Source: Auritidibacter sp. Marseille-P8566 (lineage in GTDB: Bacteria > Actinomycetota > Actinomycetes > Actinomycetales > Microbacteriaceae). Taken from it: DNA of 64,000 nt. The notes under the pieces were generated by a model. It saw only the letters and a program-made list of their open reading frames with translations, searched no databases and had not been told where the DNA came from. Positions 20,614-29,319 of the stretch are shown piece by piece. The position numbers were made by a program, and so were the translations under genes. Position 1 is the first letter of the stretch; every line of letters starts with the position of its first letter. Location of the stretch: positions 1 through 64,000 of the forward strand of contig CAMAQN010000003.1 of NCBI GenBank assembly GCA_945860535.1, written 5' to 3'.

Positions 20614-22025
20614 TGGCAAAGATTGTCGTTTTAGGAGCCGGACTTTCTGGATTAGCGAGCGCCGCCTTATTGGCGCAAGCAGGCCACGACGTCACGGTTT
20701 TGGAAAAGAACAGTTGGCTCGGTGGTAAGTCTCGCAGGATTGAACTTGCCGGTCAACGCATGGACACCGGCCCTGCCCTGGTCACCTTCCCCGAGGTGTG
20801 GCAACAGGTTCTAGATACCTTTGACTCACTTGGAAAAGTAAAAGCTAAGGACCACGCGAACTTGAGTTTTACAAAGCTCAAAGAGGTTGGCCGCTACTAC
20901 CTAAGAAACCACGTCACAGACTTGCCCGTAAGGCCTGAGCACCACTGGCACAAAGCATGGAGCCAGTTCTCCAAAGAGCACGACGCCCTGACGCCTTCGA
21001 TTTCAAAGCTATTGACCTCAAGCCCACTTGACCCAGCCGCGCTACCGGCACTTGCCAAGATGGCCAAAGTCTATGGAGTTAGGCTCACCACCTCCAGCTA
21101 TCTCCAATCGCTGAAATACATGCCCCAGGCGCTCAAAGAAGTGATCTCAATCCACACCCTAAACGCCGGTGTTTCCCCAAACCGCTCGCTAGCTCTCTAC
21201 GCATCAATGACCGCAGCCATGGCATCACAGGGCATCTCGGTGCCGGTTGGTGGGGTAAATGAAATCGCACTAGCTCTTGGTCGTCTCGCTGTTGCAGCCG
21301 GAGCCAAGATCGAACTTGGTGCTGGTGTCAAAGCGATTGGCAAGCGCTCGGTAAAAACTCAAACTGCTGAGTACAGCTTTGATCACCTGATTAGCTCCCT
21401 GGATCCTGGTGTACTGAAAGCGATTCAAACCGGTAAGCCAAACAAGCTTGCGAAGCATCGCTCTTGCTCGGGAGTTGCCATCTACGCGGTGCTCAAAGAG
21501 CCGCTGCCGCAGGATGTTGTCACTCACTCGGTGATCATGCCCGACGATGCAGAAAAGCTTCACGAGAGTCTGGACAAAGCCCTTCCTCCTGAGCAAACCA
21601 TGACGTTTGTGAACTACTACCGAGCCGGCGAGATCTACCCGAACACCAAGGACACCGTTGCTGTTCTAATAACCGCGCCTGCCGATGGCAAAAAGCACGA
21701 TCTCAATAGCGAGTGGGTGAGAAACGAACTAGACCGGGTGTCTCAAAAGCTTGGGCTGTCGGTAGCTATTGATGAGCTATTTGAAGAGTATGAGATTTTG
21801 AACCCGGATTACTTTGCTCAGTTCGGTGCAGCCGGTGGTGCACTTTATGGAGCAACCAGACCACTTTGGCAATCTGGTCCGTTCCACAACCCGCAGTATC
21901 ACAACCCGTTTCGCCCAAGACTTTGGCGAGTGGGGGCATCGGTTCACCCGGGGGGTGGCATTCCAGCCGTTCTGGGAGGAACACTAATTGCCACCCGAAA
22001 GATGCTTCGAGCATTCGGGAAGTAA
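20613..22025 (+). CDS. phytoene-desaturase-family FAD-dependent oxidoreductase (CrtI/CrtD-like)
   Basis: VLGAGLSGLASAALLAQAGHDVTVLEKNSWLGGKSR and C-terminal RVGASVHPGGGIPAVLGG; TAGTG overlap with the UbiA gene. Confidence 0.85.
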   Translation: MAKIVVLGAGLSGLASAALLAQAGHDVTVLEKNSWLGGKSRRIELAGQRMDTGPALVTFPEVWQQVLDTFDSLGKVKAKDHANLSFTKLKEVGRYYLRNHVTDLPVRPEHHWHKAWSQFSKEHDALTPSISKLLTSSPLDPAALPALAKMAKVYGVRLTTSSYLQSLKYMPQALKEVISIHTLNAGVSPNRSLALYASMTAAMASQGISVPVGGVNEIALALGRLAVAAGAKIELGAGVKAIGKRSVKTQTAEYSFDHLISSLDPGVLKAIQTGKPNKLAKHRSCSGVAIYAVLKEPLPQDVVTHSVIMPDDAEKLHESLDKALPPEQTMTFVNYYRAGEIYPNTKDTVAVLITAPADGKKHDLNSEWVRNELDRVSQKLGLSVAIDELFEEYEILNPDYFAQFGAAGGALYGATRPLWQSGPFHNPQYHNPFRPRLWRVGASVHPGGGIPAVLGGTLIATRKMLRAFGK

Positions 22026-22053
22026 CTCAAAGACCCAATAGTTGGAGTATTCC

Positions 22054-22647
22054 ATGAGCCATGTATCTAAGACCGCACACACCGAAGTCCCGATCTCTGA
22101 CGTAATTGCAAATCGCTTTAGCCCAAGGGTTTATGATCCAACTCACACCATCAGTGACGATGAGGTTTTGCGTCTATCTGAGGCAGCGCGATGGGCTCCC
22201 TCTGGTAACAATGGTCAGCCTTGGCGTTTTGCTTTCCTAAAGCGTGAAGACGCAACTTTCCAGGTGATTGCAGACACTGGTCTTTCAGGTTTCAACAAAT
22301 CTTGGGCACCACATGCATCACTTTTGGTTGTTGCCTTCGCCGACAAGTTCAAGGCCGACGGATCCGCAATCGATCGCCACGCATCGTATTTCAACAACGC
22401 TCTGGCAACAGCTCAGATCGTGCTTGAGGCTGAGGCACTTGGTCTGAAGTCTCACTACATGGGCGGCATTGACCACGAAGAAATCCTTCGCATTTTTGGT
22501 ATCGAAGATGCATGGGTGACCTGCGTTATTTCGGTCGGCGCATTGGGCGATCCGGCCGCTGCCAGCGAGGCTCTGCAGCAGCGTGAGGCTGCTCCAAGAG
22601 AGCGCAAAGCACTCACCGAAATAGTCGTCGAGGCACCGAGCAAGTAG
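22054..22647 (+). CDS. nitroreductase-family oxidoreductase
   Basis: RFSPRVYDP, EAARWAPSGNNGQPWRF, GLKSHYMGGID. Confidence 0.88.
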   Translation: MSHVSKTAHTEVPISDVIANRFSPRVYDPTHTISDDEVLRLSEAARWAPSGNNGQPWRFAFLKREDATFQVIADTGLSGFNKSWAPHASLLVVAFADKFKADGSAIDRHASYFNNALATAQIVLEAEALGLKSHYMGGIDHEEILRIFGIEDAWVTCVISVGALGDPAAASEALQQREAAPRERKALTEIVVEAPSK

Positions 22648-22661
22648 CTCACAAGAGTAGG

Positions 22662-22684
22662 CTTTCGGGTTAGAACCCCGAAAG
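22662..22684 (+). terminator. hairpin in the nitroreductase-MFS gap
   Basis: CTTTCGGG (22662-22669) / CCCGAAAG (22677-22684), 7-nt loop; no T-tract. Confidence 0.4.
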
Positions 22685-22769
22685 ATTAGGCAGCAAAATT
22701 ACCGCGTCCACGAAGACTAAATTCAGCGCTTCATTCCAAAAACTCTGGTCCGCCAGCGCTGCCAGCAAT

Positions 22770-23945
22770 GTGGCAGACGGATTGCTAAAAACCGCGGCCC
22801 CGTTGCTTGCCACCACCCTGACCAAGGATCCGTTTTGGATCTCCACCATCTCTGCTTTGGTGATGCTGCCTTGGTTGCTGTTCGCAATTCCAATTGGCGG
22901 ATTGGTAGATCGAATCAATCGCCGACACATGCTGGCTTTGGCAAACACCATTCGTCTCTCAGCCGCTTTGCTTCTTGCGTTCACGGTCGGTTACGAGGTA
23001 ATCACCCTGCCGATTCTGCTGCTTTCGGTTTTCTTGTTTGGTGTTGGTGAGGTTATCTACGACACTACGATTCAGTCGATGATCCCGCAGGTGCTGGAAA
23101 CCGATCAGCTGGATAGGGGCAATGCAAGGTTGCAAATCACCGGCATCACCCTAGGTGAATTTGTCGGAGCTCCACTCAGTGGTGTGCTCTTCGCGGCATC
23201 GATCGCTTTGCCATTCTTCTTCGGAGCAGCCGGAATTTTAGCTGCCGTACTACTCGTGCTAACCATCCCGTTGAACTACTCAAACAAGCCAGCCCCAGAA
23301 ACCAAAAAGGAACCGACTAAGTTCTGGGCCGATATTCGATTTGGGATTCGCTATCTCTACGAAGACAAGACGCTGTTGCGTCTTGTGGTGTTGACTTCGT
23401 CGATTGGGTTCTTCTTCGCCGCATCAAGTTCAACGATGGTGCTATTTCTAACCGAAACCCTGGACGCTCCAATTGCGCTGGTTGGTGTTTTGTTCGCAAC
23501 CCCCGCGATTGGAGCGATTGCGGGTTCAGTCTTCACCCCGAAACTCTCCAAGCGATTTGGTAGAACCAAAATTATGGCCTGGTCGATTCTTGGATCGAGT
23601 GTTCTGGTTTTCATTCAGGGCTTTTCGCCAAACTATTGGGTGTTGGCGGTATTGGTGACCCTGGGAACCGCAATCATCACAGCTTGGAACATCCTGTTGA
23701 TGTCCACCTACCACCAGATCATCCCAAGTGAACTGTTTGGGCGAATTCATGGAACTAGAAGAACATTGGTCTGGGGCATGATGCCGATTGGGTCGCTACT
23801 TGGCGGAGTGGTCGCCAGTGTTGACCTGCGCTTGCCATTCATTGCAGGCGGTATTGCCTGTTCGATACTTGCAATCTCGGGATTTAAGTTCATCGTAAAT
23901 CTGGAGAATTCTCTAATCAACAAAACTACCGAGGAGGAAAAATGA
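22770..23945 (+). CDS. MFS transporter (EntS/DUF894-like exporter)
   Basis: PWLLFAIPIGGLVDRINRRHML, GRIHGTRRTLVWGMMPIGSLLGG; homologous reading frame continues upstream of the GTG at 22770. Confidence 0.85.
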   Translation: MADGLLKTAAPLLATTLTKDPFWISTISALVMLPWLLFAIPIGGLVDRINRRHMLALANTIRLSAALLLAFTVGYEVITLPILLLSVFLFGVGEVIYDTTIQSMIPQVLETDQLDRGNARLQITGITLGEFVGAPLSGVLFAASIALPFFFGAAGILAAVLLVLTIPLNYSNKPAPETKKEPTKFWADIRFGIRYLYEDKTLLRLVVLTSSIGFFFAASSSTMVLFLTETLDAPIALVGVLFATPAIGAIAGSVFTPKLSKRFGRTKIMAWSILGSSVLVFIQGFSPNYWVLAVLVTLGTAIITAWNILLMSTYHQIIPSELFGRIHGTRRTLVWGMMPIGSLLGGVVASVDLRLPFIAGGIACSILAISGFKFIVNLENSLINKTTEEEK

Positions 23946-24274
23946 AGCGCTACGTAATCTATGTAATTGACACCGCAACCAATACCGGTGGCCCTGGCGA
24001 GATGGCGGCTATTGATGCTTTCAACGATCACCTACAGTCCAACAGCCACTGGATTACCGCAGCTGGCATTGGTGCTCCCGCAACCGCCAAGGTCATCGAT
24101 AACCGACTAGGCGCAGGCTTGGTAATGCCTGGATCGTTGTTTGACTCGGAAGAGTTTTACAGTGGCTTTTGGCTAATCCAAGCCGAGTCAGATGCACAAT
24201 CTCAAGAGCTCGCACTCGCTGGATCTAAGGCTTGCAATCGCAAGGTAGAGCTGCGTCCATACTTGGGGCAGTAG
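23942..24274 (+). CDS. YCII-related domain protein
   Basis: MAAIDAFNDHLQSNSHWITAAGI...GFWLIQAESDAQSQELALAGSKACNRKVELRPY pattern; start overlaps the MFS stop. Confidence 0.75.
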   Translation: MKRYVIYVIDTATNTGGPGEMAAIDAFNDHLQSNSHWITAAGIGAPATAKVIDNRLGAGLVMPGSLFDSEEFYSGFWLIQAESDAQSQELALAGSKACNRKVELRPYLGQ

Positions 24275-24313
24275 TAAACAGCGACTGCACAATATCAAGA
24301 CCACCAGAAAGTA

Positions 24314-24703
24314 GTGACAGTGACAAAACCGGCTTCGATAAAGGCAATTCGTAAGGTCCTCGCCGCAGGTTCAGTTGTCTTTGGCCTGAGTGCTATCGCA
24401 CTGATTGCCGTTCCAGAAATTTTCTCCGACCTACTGTGGCTACCCAACAATCCAGAACTTGACTGGGCTATGCGAATGATGGGCATTATCTTGGTCGCAC
24501 TCTCGGGCAACATGTATTTGGTTTCCAAGCACGGCACTGACAAAGCCGTTTTGTTTTCTGGCCGCCTGATGCTGTTTAGCGCAGCCGGCCTAGGAGTTAT
24601 CACGCTTACGATTCCAACCAACGGGAGCTGGTTTGCACAGGCTTACGCCTTGGTTGGTTTTGGTTTTAGCGCTGCCTACGCCTGGGCTTTGGCTAGGAGG
24701 TAA
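24314..24703 (+). CDS. four-TM hypothetical membrane protein
   Basis: 129 aa, four hydrophobic helices, no recognised family. Confidence 0.6.
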   Translation: MTVTKPASIKAIRKVLAAGSVVFGLSAIALIAVPEIFSDLLWLPNNPELDWAMRMMGIILVALSGNMYLVSKHGTDKAVLFSGRLMLFSAAGLGVITLTIPTNGSWFAQAYALVGFGFSAAYAWALARR

Positions 24704-24708
24704 TTGAC

Positions 24709-24966
24709 ATGTCTCAAAAACCTCAGCGTGCCATAAAACGTGCCGTGGCAGCAGGTAGAGACGACTATGACCTGCACGATCAGGAGTGGCAAAGAATTGG
24801 GCTTTCAACCCCTGCCAGACGAGCCCTGGTGGATGCCAAGCTCTACAAGATTTCAGACCTAAGAAAGATTTCTCTGACAGAACTAACCGCCCTGCACGGC
24901 ATGGGCAAGTCTGCAATCGCTCGCATCAAAGTGATTATGGAAGCCAAGAAGATTAACTTTCGGTAG
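24709..24966 (+). CDS. small protein with RpoA-CTD-like/helix-hairpin-helix domain
   Basis: IGLSTPARRALVDAKLYKISDLRKISLTELTALHGMGKSAIARIKVIMEAK. Confidence 0.75.
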   Translation: MSQKPQRAIKRAVAAGRDDYDLHDQEWQRIGLSTPARRALVDAKLYKISDLRKISLTELTALHGMGKSAIARIKVIMEAKKINFR

Positions 24967-25018
24967 TTGGCAGCGATGAGTGCTACTAGCAGTGGTTCGG
25001 CATTGAAAGGGGTGCAAA

Positions 25019-25846
25019 GTGCGATTTGCTAATAGCAAAGCCCTGGCCCTTATTAGATCAAGCCATCCAATACCCTGTTTGGCCGTTGCGCTGTTTTCTG
25101 GACTGCTTGCTATCGGCTTGGGATTACCCATGGAAAGAGCTGGCCTGATTTTCACTGCCGTTCTTTTGCAGCAGATATCCGTTGGGCTCTCTAATGACTG
25201 GATCGATTACCGACGCGATATGGCAGCGAACAGAAGCGATAAGCCCACCGTTTCTGGCTTGGTTAGGGTTTCTTGGCTACGAACCGGATCCCTCTTCGCA
25301 ATAGCCCTGGCAATCGTCACCTCTCTTGCAATGGGCCCTAGCGCGTTTTTGGTGATGCTCCTGATGCTTCTTGCGGGCTGGTCATACAACCTCGGGATGA
25401 AACTCAATTGGTTATCTCCGATTCCCTATGCCGTTGGCTTTGGAACCATTCCAATCTTTGTTGGCATGGCTGCCAGTGAACCGTTCTGGGTCGAGCCATG
25501 GATAGTTATGGCTGCTGCACTACTGGGTGTTTCTGCCCACTTCGCAAATGTTCTGCCTGATATGCAGGCAGATAAGCTCACCGGGGTCAGGGCACTTCCT
25601 CACCTAATGGGTCAGCGTCTGTCGGCGGTTGTTATTTCGCTGAGTGCTCTGGCTGCAACGCTGTTGGTTGTGACCCAGTCGAAAAATCTTCCTACGGAAG
25701 CTGCGATAGTCGGTCTTGCCGCAACCGTGGTCTTGGCAGGTATTGCTAGCTTGCTATCGCTTAGGGCACAGCCGCCGAGGATAGCTTTTTTGCTTTTGAT
25801 ACTGGCTTCGCTGGTAAACGTGATCTTGCTGATGTTTGGTGCTTAG
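25019..25846 (+). CDS. UbiA-family prenyltransferase (not CrtEb-like)
   Basis: LSNDWIDYRRDMAANRSDKP and LPDMQADKLTGVRALP paired Asp motifs, about 8 TM helices; GTG start. Confidence 0.8.
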   Translation: MRFANSKALALIRSSHPIPCLAVALFSGLLAIGLGLPMERAGLIFTAVLLQQISVGLSNDWIDYRRDMAANRSDKPTVSGLVRVSWLRTGSLFAIALAIVTSLAMGPSAFLVMLLMLLAGWSYNLGMKLNWLSPIPYAVGFGTIPIFVGMAASEPFWVEPWIVMAAALLGVSAHFANVLPDMQADKLTGVRALPHLMGQRLSAVVISLSALAATLLVVTQSKNLPTEAAIVGLAATVVLAGIASLLSLRAQPPRIAFLLLILASLVNVILLMFGA

Positions 25847-25852
25847 AGGTAA

Positions 25853-26131
25853 TTAGCCCTTGCGCTTTACCCATAGCAGACCGCCAAGGCCTGCCAAAAA
25901 TACGGCGGTTGGAGCAACGAAATCCAAGGCGGAGAACCAGTCGGTTTGGCTATTGATAATCACGAATAGGTAGCCAGCTAAACCCATGCCCACCAGCGCC
26001 CAGGCAATGCCCTTAGAGGTTCTTACGTCAATCCGATTTAGCTCTTCGCGGGTTCTGGCGATCTGCTTACCGCAGGCTGCGCAGTCATAGTCGGTAGGTG
26101 AGATTGCTTCATTGCAGTGTGGACAGGTCAT
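25853..26131 (-). CDS. zinc-ribbon membrane protein
   Basis: MTCPHCNEAISPTDYDCAACGKQI followed by two TM helices. Confidence 0.7.
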   Translation of the reverse strand: MTCPHCNEAISPTDYDCAACGKQIARTREELNRIDVRTSKGIAWALVGMGLAGYLFVIINSQTDWFSALDFVAPTAVFLAGLGGLLWVKRKG

Positions 26132-26158
26132 GTCCCTAGCTTAGAACCAAACGCATCT

Positions 26159-27325
26159 TTACTCGAAGCGAAGGGCGTCAATTGGCTCTAATTTGGCAGC
26201 CGTTCTTGCTGGCCAAACACCAAATACCACACCAACCACAAGGCTAAATCCAAGGGCCAAAAGCACGGTTTCTAACTGAATCGAGAAGACCCAATCGCCA
26301 ATGATGGCCAAGAAATAGGCGGCTATTTCTCCCAGGATCAAACCGACCACACCACCGGCAAGCGAGAGCACAATTGCCTCAATCAAAAACTGGGTGAGAA
26401 TGTTTGACTGCTTAGCGCCAATAGCTCTTCTCACGCCAATCTCACGAGTTCGCTCGCGAACCGAAACCAGCATGATGTTCATGATGCCAATGCCACCAAC
26501 CACCAAGGAGATACCGGCGATGCCGGTAAGCAACAAACCAAGAGTGTCGGTGATGCTGCTAACGGCAGCAATCAAAGAGGCCTGGTTGGTGATGGTGTAG
26601 CGGGCATCAGTTTCAGTGCCCAAGCCATAGCGCTCTCGCAGAAGCTTGTCGGTGGCCAACTGCAACGCATCTACGGCCTCTGGAGTCTCGGCCTGCACCA
26701 CGATGCTTGAAACATATGGGTACTGGCTAAAGAGTTTTCTTGCTGAATCTAAAGTGACGTAAACCCGACCGCTGGTTCCAAAACCAGCCTGATCATCTAG
26801 CACTCCAACAAGCCTGAAATCTTGACCGTTTAGCTTCACAGTTTGACCCAGCATCGAATCGGTAAGACCTAGGTCATTAGCAGCATCTGCCCCAAAAACC
26901 ACGTCCTTTGCGGAGGCTGCGAACTTGCTGTTTGAAAGGTAGGCACCCATAGCTATCTCTGGCTTTACTGCCTGGAAGTACTCGGCGGATACTCCAACCA
27001 ATCGAGCATTCACTCGCTTGTCCTCGGTCGCAATGGTTCCCTCATTCGAGGTCTGCACGAACATCACAGATACGCCATCTAGTTCAGCTAGGGCGTTGGC
27101 ATCTTGCTCAGTTAGAGAATCTGGAGCCATGGCTGTGATGTTTAGCTGGTTGGTTCCCAAGGTGGCAAGGGACTTGTTGATCCCCTGCGATGCACCATCA
27201 ACGATTGAGGTCAAAGCAACGATTGCCGCGACCCCAATAACCACACCGAGCATGGTTAGAAGTGAACGAACCTTGGTTGCCCAGATTCTGTTCAGTGCTA
27301 GTCGAGCGGTGCCGAGAAGCTTCAC
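26159..27325 (-). CDS. MacB-family ABC transporter permease
   Basis: N-terminal TM, periplasmic-type MacB domain, FtsX-like C-terminus VRERTREIGVRRAIGAK. Confidence 0.92.
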   Translation of the reverse strand: MKLLGTARLALNRIWATKVRSLLTMLGVVIGVAAIVALTSIVDGASQGINKSLATLGTNQLNITAMAPDSLTEQDANALAELDGVSVMFVQTSNEGTIATEDKRVNARLVGVSAEYFQAVKPEIAMGAYLSNSKFAASAKDVVFGADAANDLGLTDSMLGQTVKLNGQDFRLVGVLDDQAGFGTSGRVYVTLDSARKLFSQYPYVSSIVVQAETPEAVDALQLATDKLLRERYGLGTETDARYTITNQASLIAAVSSITDTLGLLLTGIAGISLVVGGIGIMNIMLVSVRERTREIGVRRAIGAKQSNILTQFLIEAIVLSLAGGVVGLILGEIAAYFLAIIGDWVFSIQLETVLLALGFSLVVGVVFGVWPARTAAKLEPIDALRFE

Positions 27326-28014
27326 TTTGCGCCTCTTTCATCGCGCTCAATGAGGCCATCTCGAAGGAAAACTCTTCTTGGCGCGCTAGCTGCAATTTCT
27401 AAATCATGGGTGATCAAAATGATGGTTCGACCTTCTTTGTTGAGCTCCTTTAGAAGCTCAATAACCTGGGCACCGGTCTTGGAATCAAGTGCTCCGGTTG
27501 GCTCGTCTGCGAGCACGATATCTGGGCTAGCAACAAGTGCCCTAGCAATTGCCACGCGCTGTTGTTGACCACCGGAAAGTCGATTGCGATCAAAGTTCAA
27601 TCGCTCTCCAAGGCCTAAGCGATTGAGGATCTCAGTGGCAGCTTGCTTAGCCTGTTTAGAGCTAACACCCTGATACAAAAGCGGGGCCATAACGTTCTCT
27701 ATTGCTGTGGTGTTTGGAAGAAGTTGGAACTGCTGAAACACAAAACCAATTGCCTTAGAGCGAAGGCTGGTGAGTTGATTGTCGTTGAGCTCACTGGTCG
27801 AATCAGATGCGATTTTCACAACTCCGGAACTTGGTCGATCGAGGCAACCGATTAGGTTCATCATGGTTGATTTACCGCTACCGGATGGTCCAACAATCGC
27901 GACAAATTCGCCGCGTTCGATAACCAAATCAATACCGTCTAATGCAACGGTCACTTGATCGCCAACTAGGTATTCGCGTCGAACATTCTCCAGTTCGACA
28001 ACCGGATTAGCCAC
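27322..28014 (-). CDS. MacB/LolD-type ABC transporter ATPase
   Basis: Walker A GPSGSGKST, LSGGQQQRVAIARAL, DEPTGALD. Confidence 0.95.
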   Translation of the reverse strand: MANPVVELENVRREYLVGDQVTVALDGIDLVIERGEFVAIVGPSGSGKSTMMNLIGCLDRPSSGVVKIASDSTSELNDNQLTSLRSKAIGFVFQQFQLLPNTTAIENVMAPLLYQGVSSKQAKQAATEILNRLGLGERLNFDRNRLSGGQQQRVAIARALVASPDIVLADEPTGALDSKTGAQVIELLKELNKEGRTIILITHDLEIAASAPRRVFLRDGLIERDERGAK

Positions 28015-28957
28015 TGTTTCTGGCCCCTGGAGGAGGTCCGAAGTTCACCGGTGCTGGGATAGTTCCACTGATGCCGGTAATGACCTCATCGCCTACCGAT
28101 AGACCAGAAGTAATCTCCACCAAACTGTCGCCGGCAAGACCGAGTTTGACGTCCACCCACTCAACGCTCTGCTTTCCGTCGGCATCCACAATCAAAATCT
28201 CAACCTCTGGAACATCACCAATCAGCGAGCTCATTGGAATTGCCAACACGTCAGAAACCTTTTGCACTTCGATTACCGCGGTAGCACTCATACCGAATCT
28301 TGCACCCTCAGGAATGCTCTTCACATCCACCAAAACTTCGTACTGTTTGATGCCGCTAACCGATTGCGCAACCTGTCCGATGCGAACAACTTCACCCTCG
28401 AATACTGCATTAATAGCATCGAGCTCGATTGTCGCCTTCTGGCCCAAGGTCACAAGATCAGCGTCATACTCGCTGACAAAGACAGAGACAATTGGCTCCG
28501 CGCTTCCGACAGTCAAAACCGAACCAGAGGTTCGAAGACCGGCGGCGGTATCGATAGATCTGACCAAGCCATCTGAAATAGCAACAACCTCAACGCTTTG
28601 GCCCATTTGGTTTAGGTAGGAGAACAAGACATCATCGGCCTTGACCGCATCGCCGGCCGTTACTTGAATCTCTTCAATCTCGAGGCTTAGCCCAAATTGC
28701 GCCGGCAATGCCGAAGAGCCATTGGCGGAAACAAGAACCGGTTCTTCACTGGGTCCATATGCCAAAAGCTGCGACTCAGCAAGCTGTCCGTTTGCAGAGA
28801 CGGTCTTTACGACCTCGGTCGGCTTGACCTCATAGGTCTCGTACTGGGTGACTTGGTTCAGACCGCTAAAGATAAATCCGCCAAGCACGGCTGCTACAAC
28901 TGCGGTAATTCCAACGATCCAAGGCCAACGGCGCTTTTTCATATTTGCTTCTCTCAT
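28007..28957 (-). CDS. efflux adaptor (HlyD/RND periplasmic-adaptor-like) subunit
   Basis: N-terminal TM, barrel-sandwich and beta-barrel pattern, C-terminal GLSVGDEVITG. Confidence 0.85.
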   Translation of the reverse strand: MREANMKKRRWPWIVGITAVVAAVLGGFIFSGLNQVTQYETYEVKPTEVVKTVSANGQLAESQLLAYGPSEEPVLVSANGSSALPAQFGLSLEIEEIQVTAGDAVKADDVLFSYLNQMGQSVEVVAISDGLVRSIDTAAGLRTSGSVLTVGSAEPIVSVFVSEYDADLVTLGQKATIELDAINAVFEGEVVRIGQVAQSVSGIKQYEVLVDVKSIPEGARFGMSATAVIEVQKVSDVLAIPMSSLIGDVPEVEILIVDADGKQSVEWVDVKLGLAGDSLVEITSGLSVGDEVITGISGTIPAPVNFGPPPGARNSG

Positions 28958-29036
28958 AGGCCGCGAAGGCGGATCAAGTTATTGCTAAAGGTAAAACTCT
29001 CATACCAACCCGAAAGATTCCTGAGTTTTTGTTGAA

Positions 29037-29225
29037 TCAACCCTTAGAGGCCTTTGCTCCATCAGGCCACGCGACGACGCAAACCTTGTTTCCTGAGCGA
29101 TCTGCCAGCACCCACCACGATGGCGCTTCTGAGCTGTCAACGACTGTGCCACCGGCTTTGACCGCTGCGTCCACTCGACTCTGGGCGTGCTCTTTGGAAA
29201 CCGAGACGTCGATGTGTATCGCAGG
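29037..29225 (-). pseudogene. truncated VOC/glyoxalase-like domain remnant
   Basis: Reverse-strand reading after an in-frame TGA: PAIHIDVSVSKEHAQSRVDAAVKAGGTVVDSSEAPSWWVLADRSGNKVCVVAWPDGAKASKG*, without a standard start codon. Confidence 0.6.
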
Positions 29226-29319
29226 TCACAACGCCGCAATGGCAGTGCTTGAAGTCTAATTGAAGTTAGTCCGCGCAGAGATGGGCAGAAAAACTGAGCC
29301 GCCTGTATAACTCGAATCT

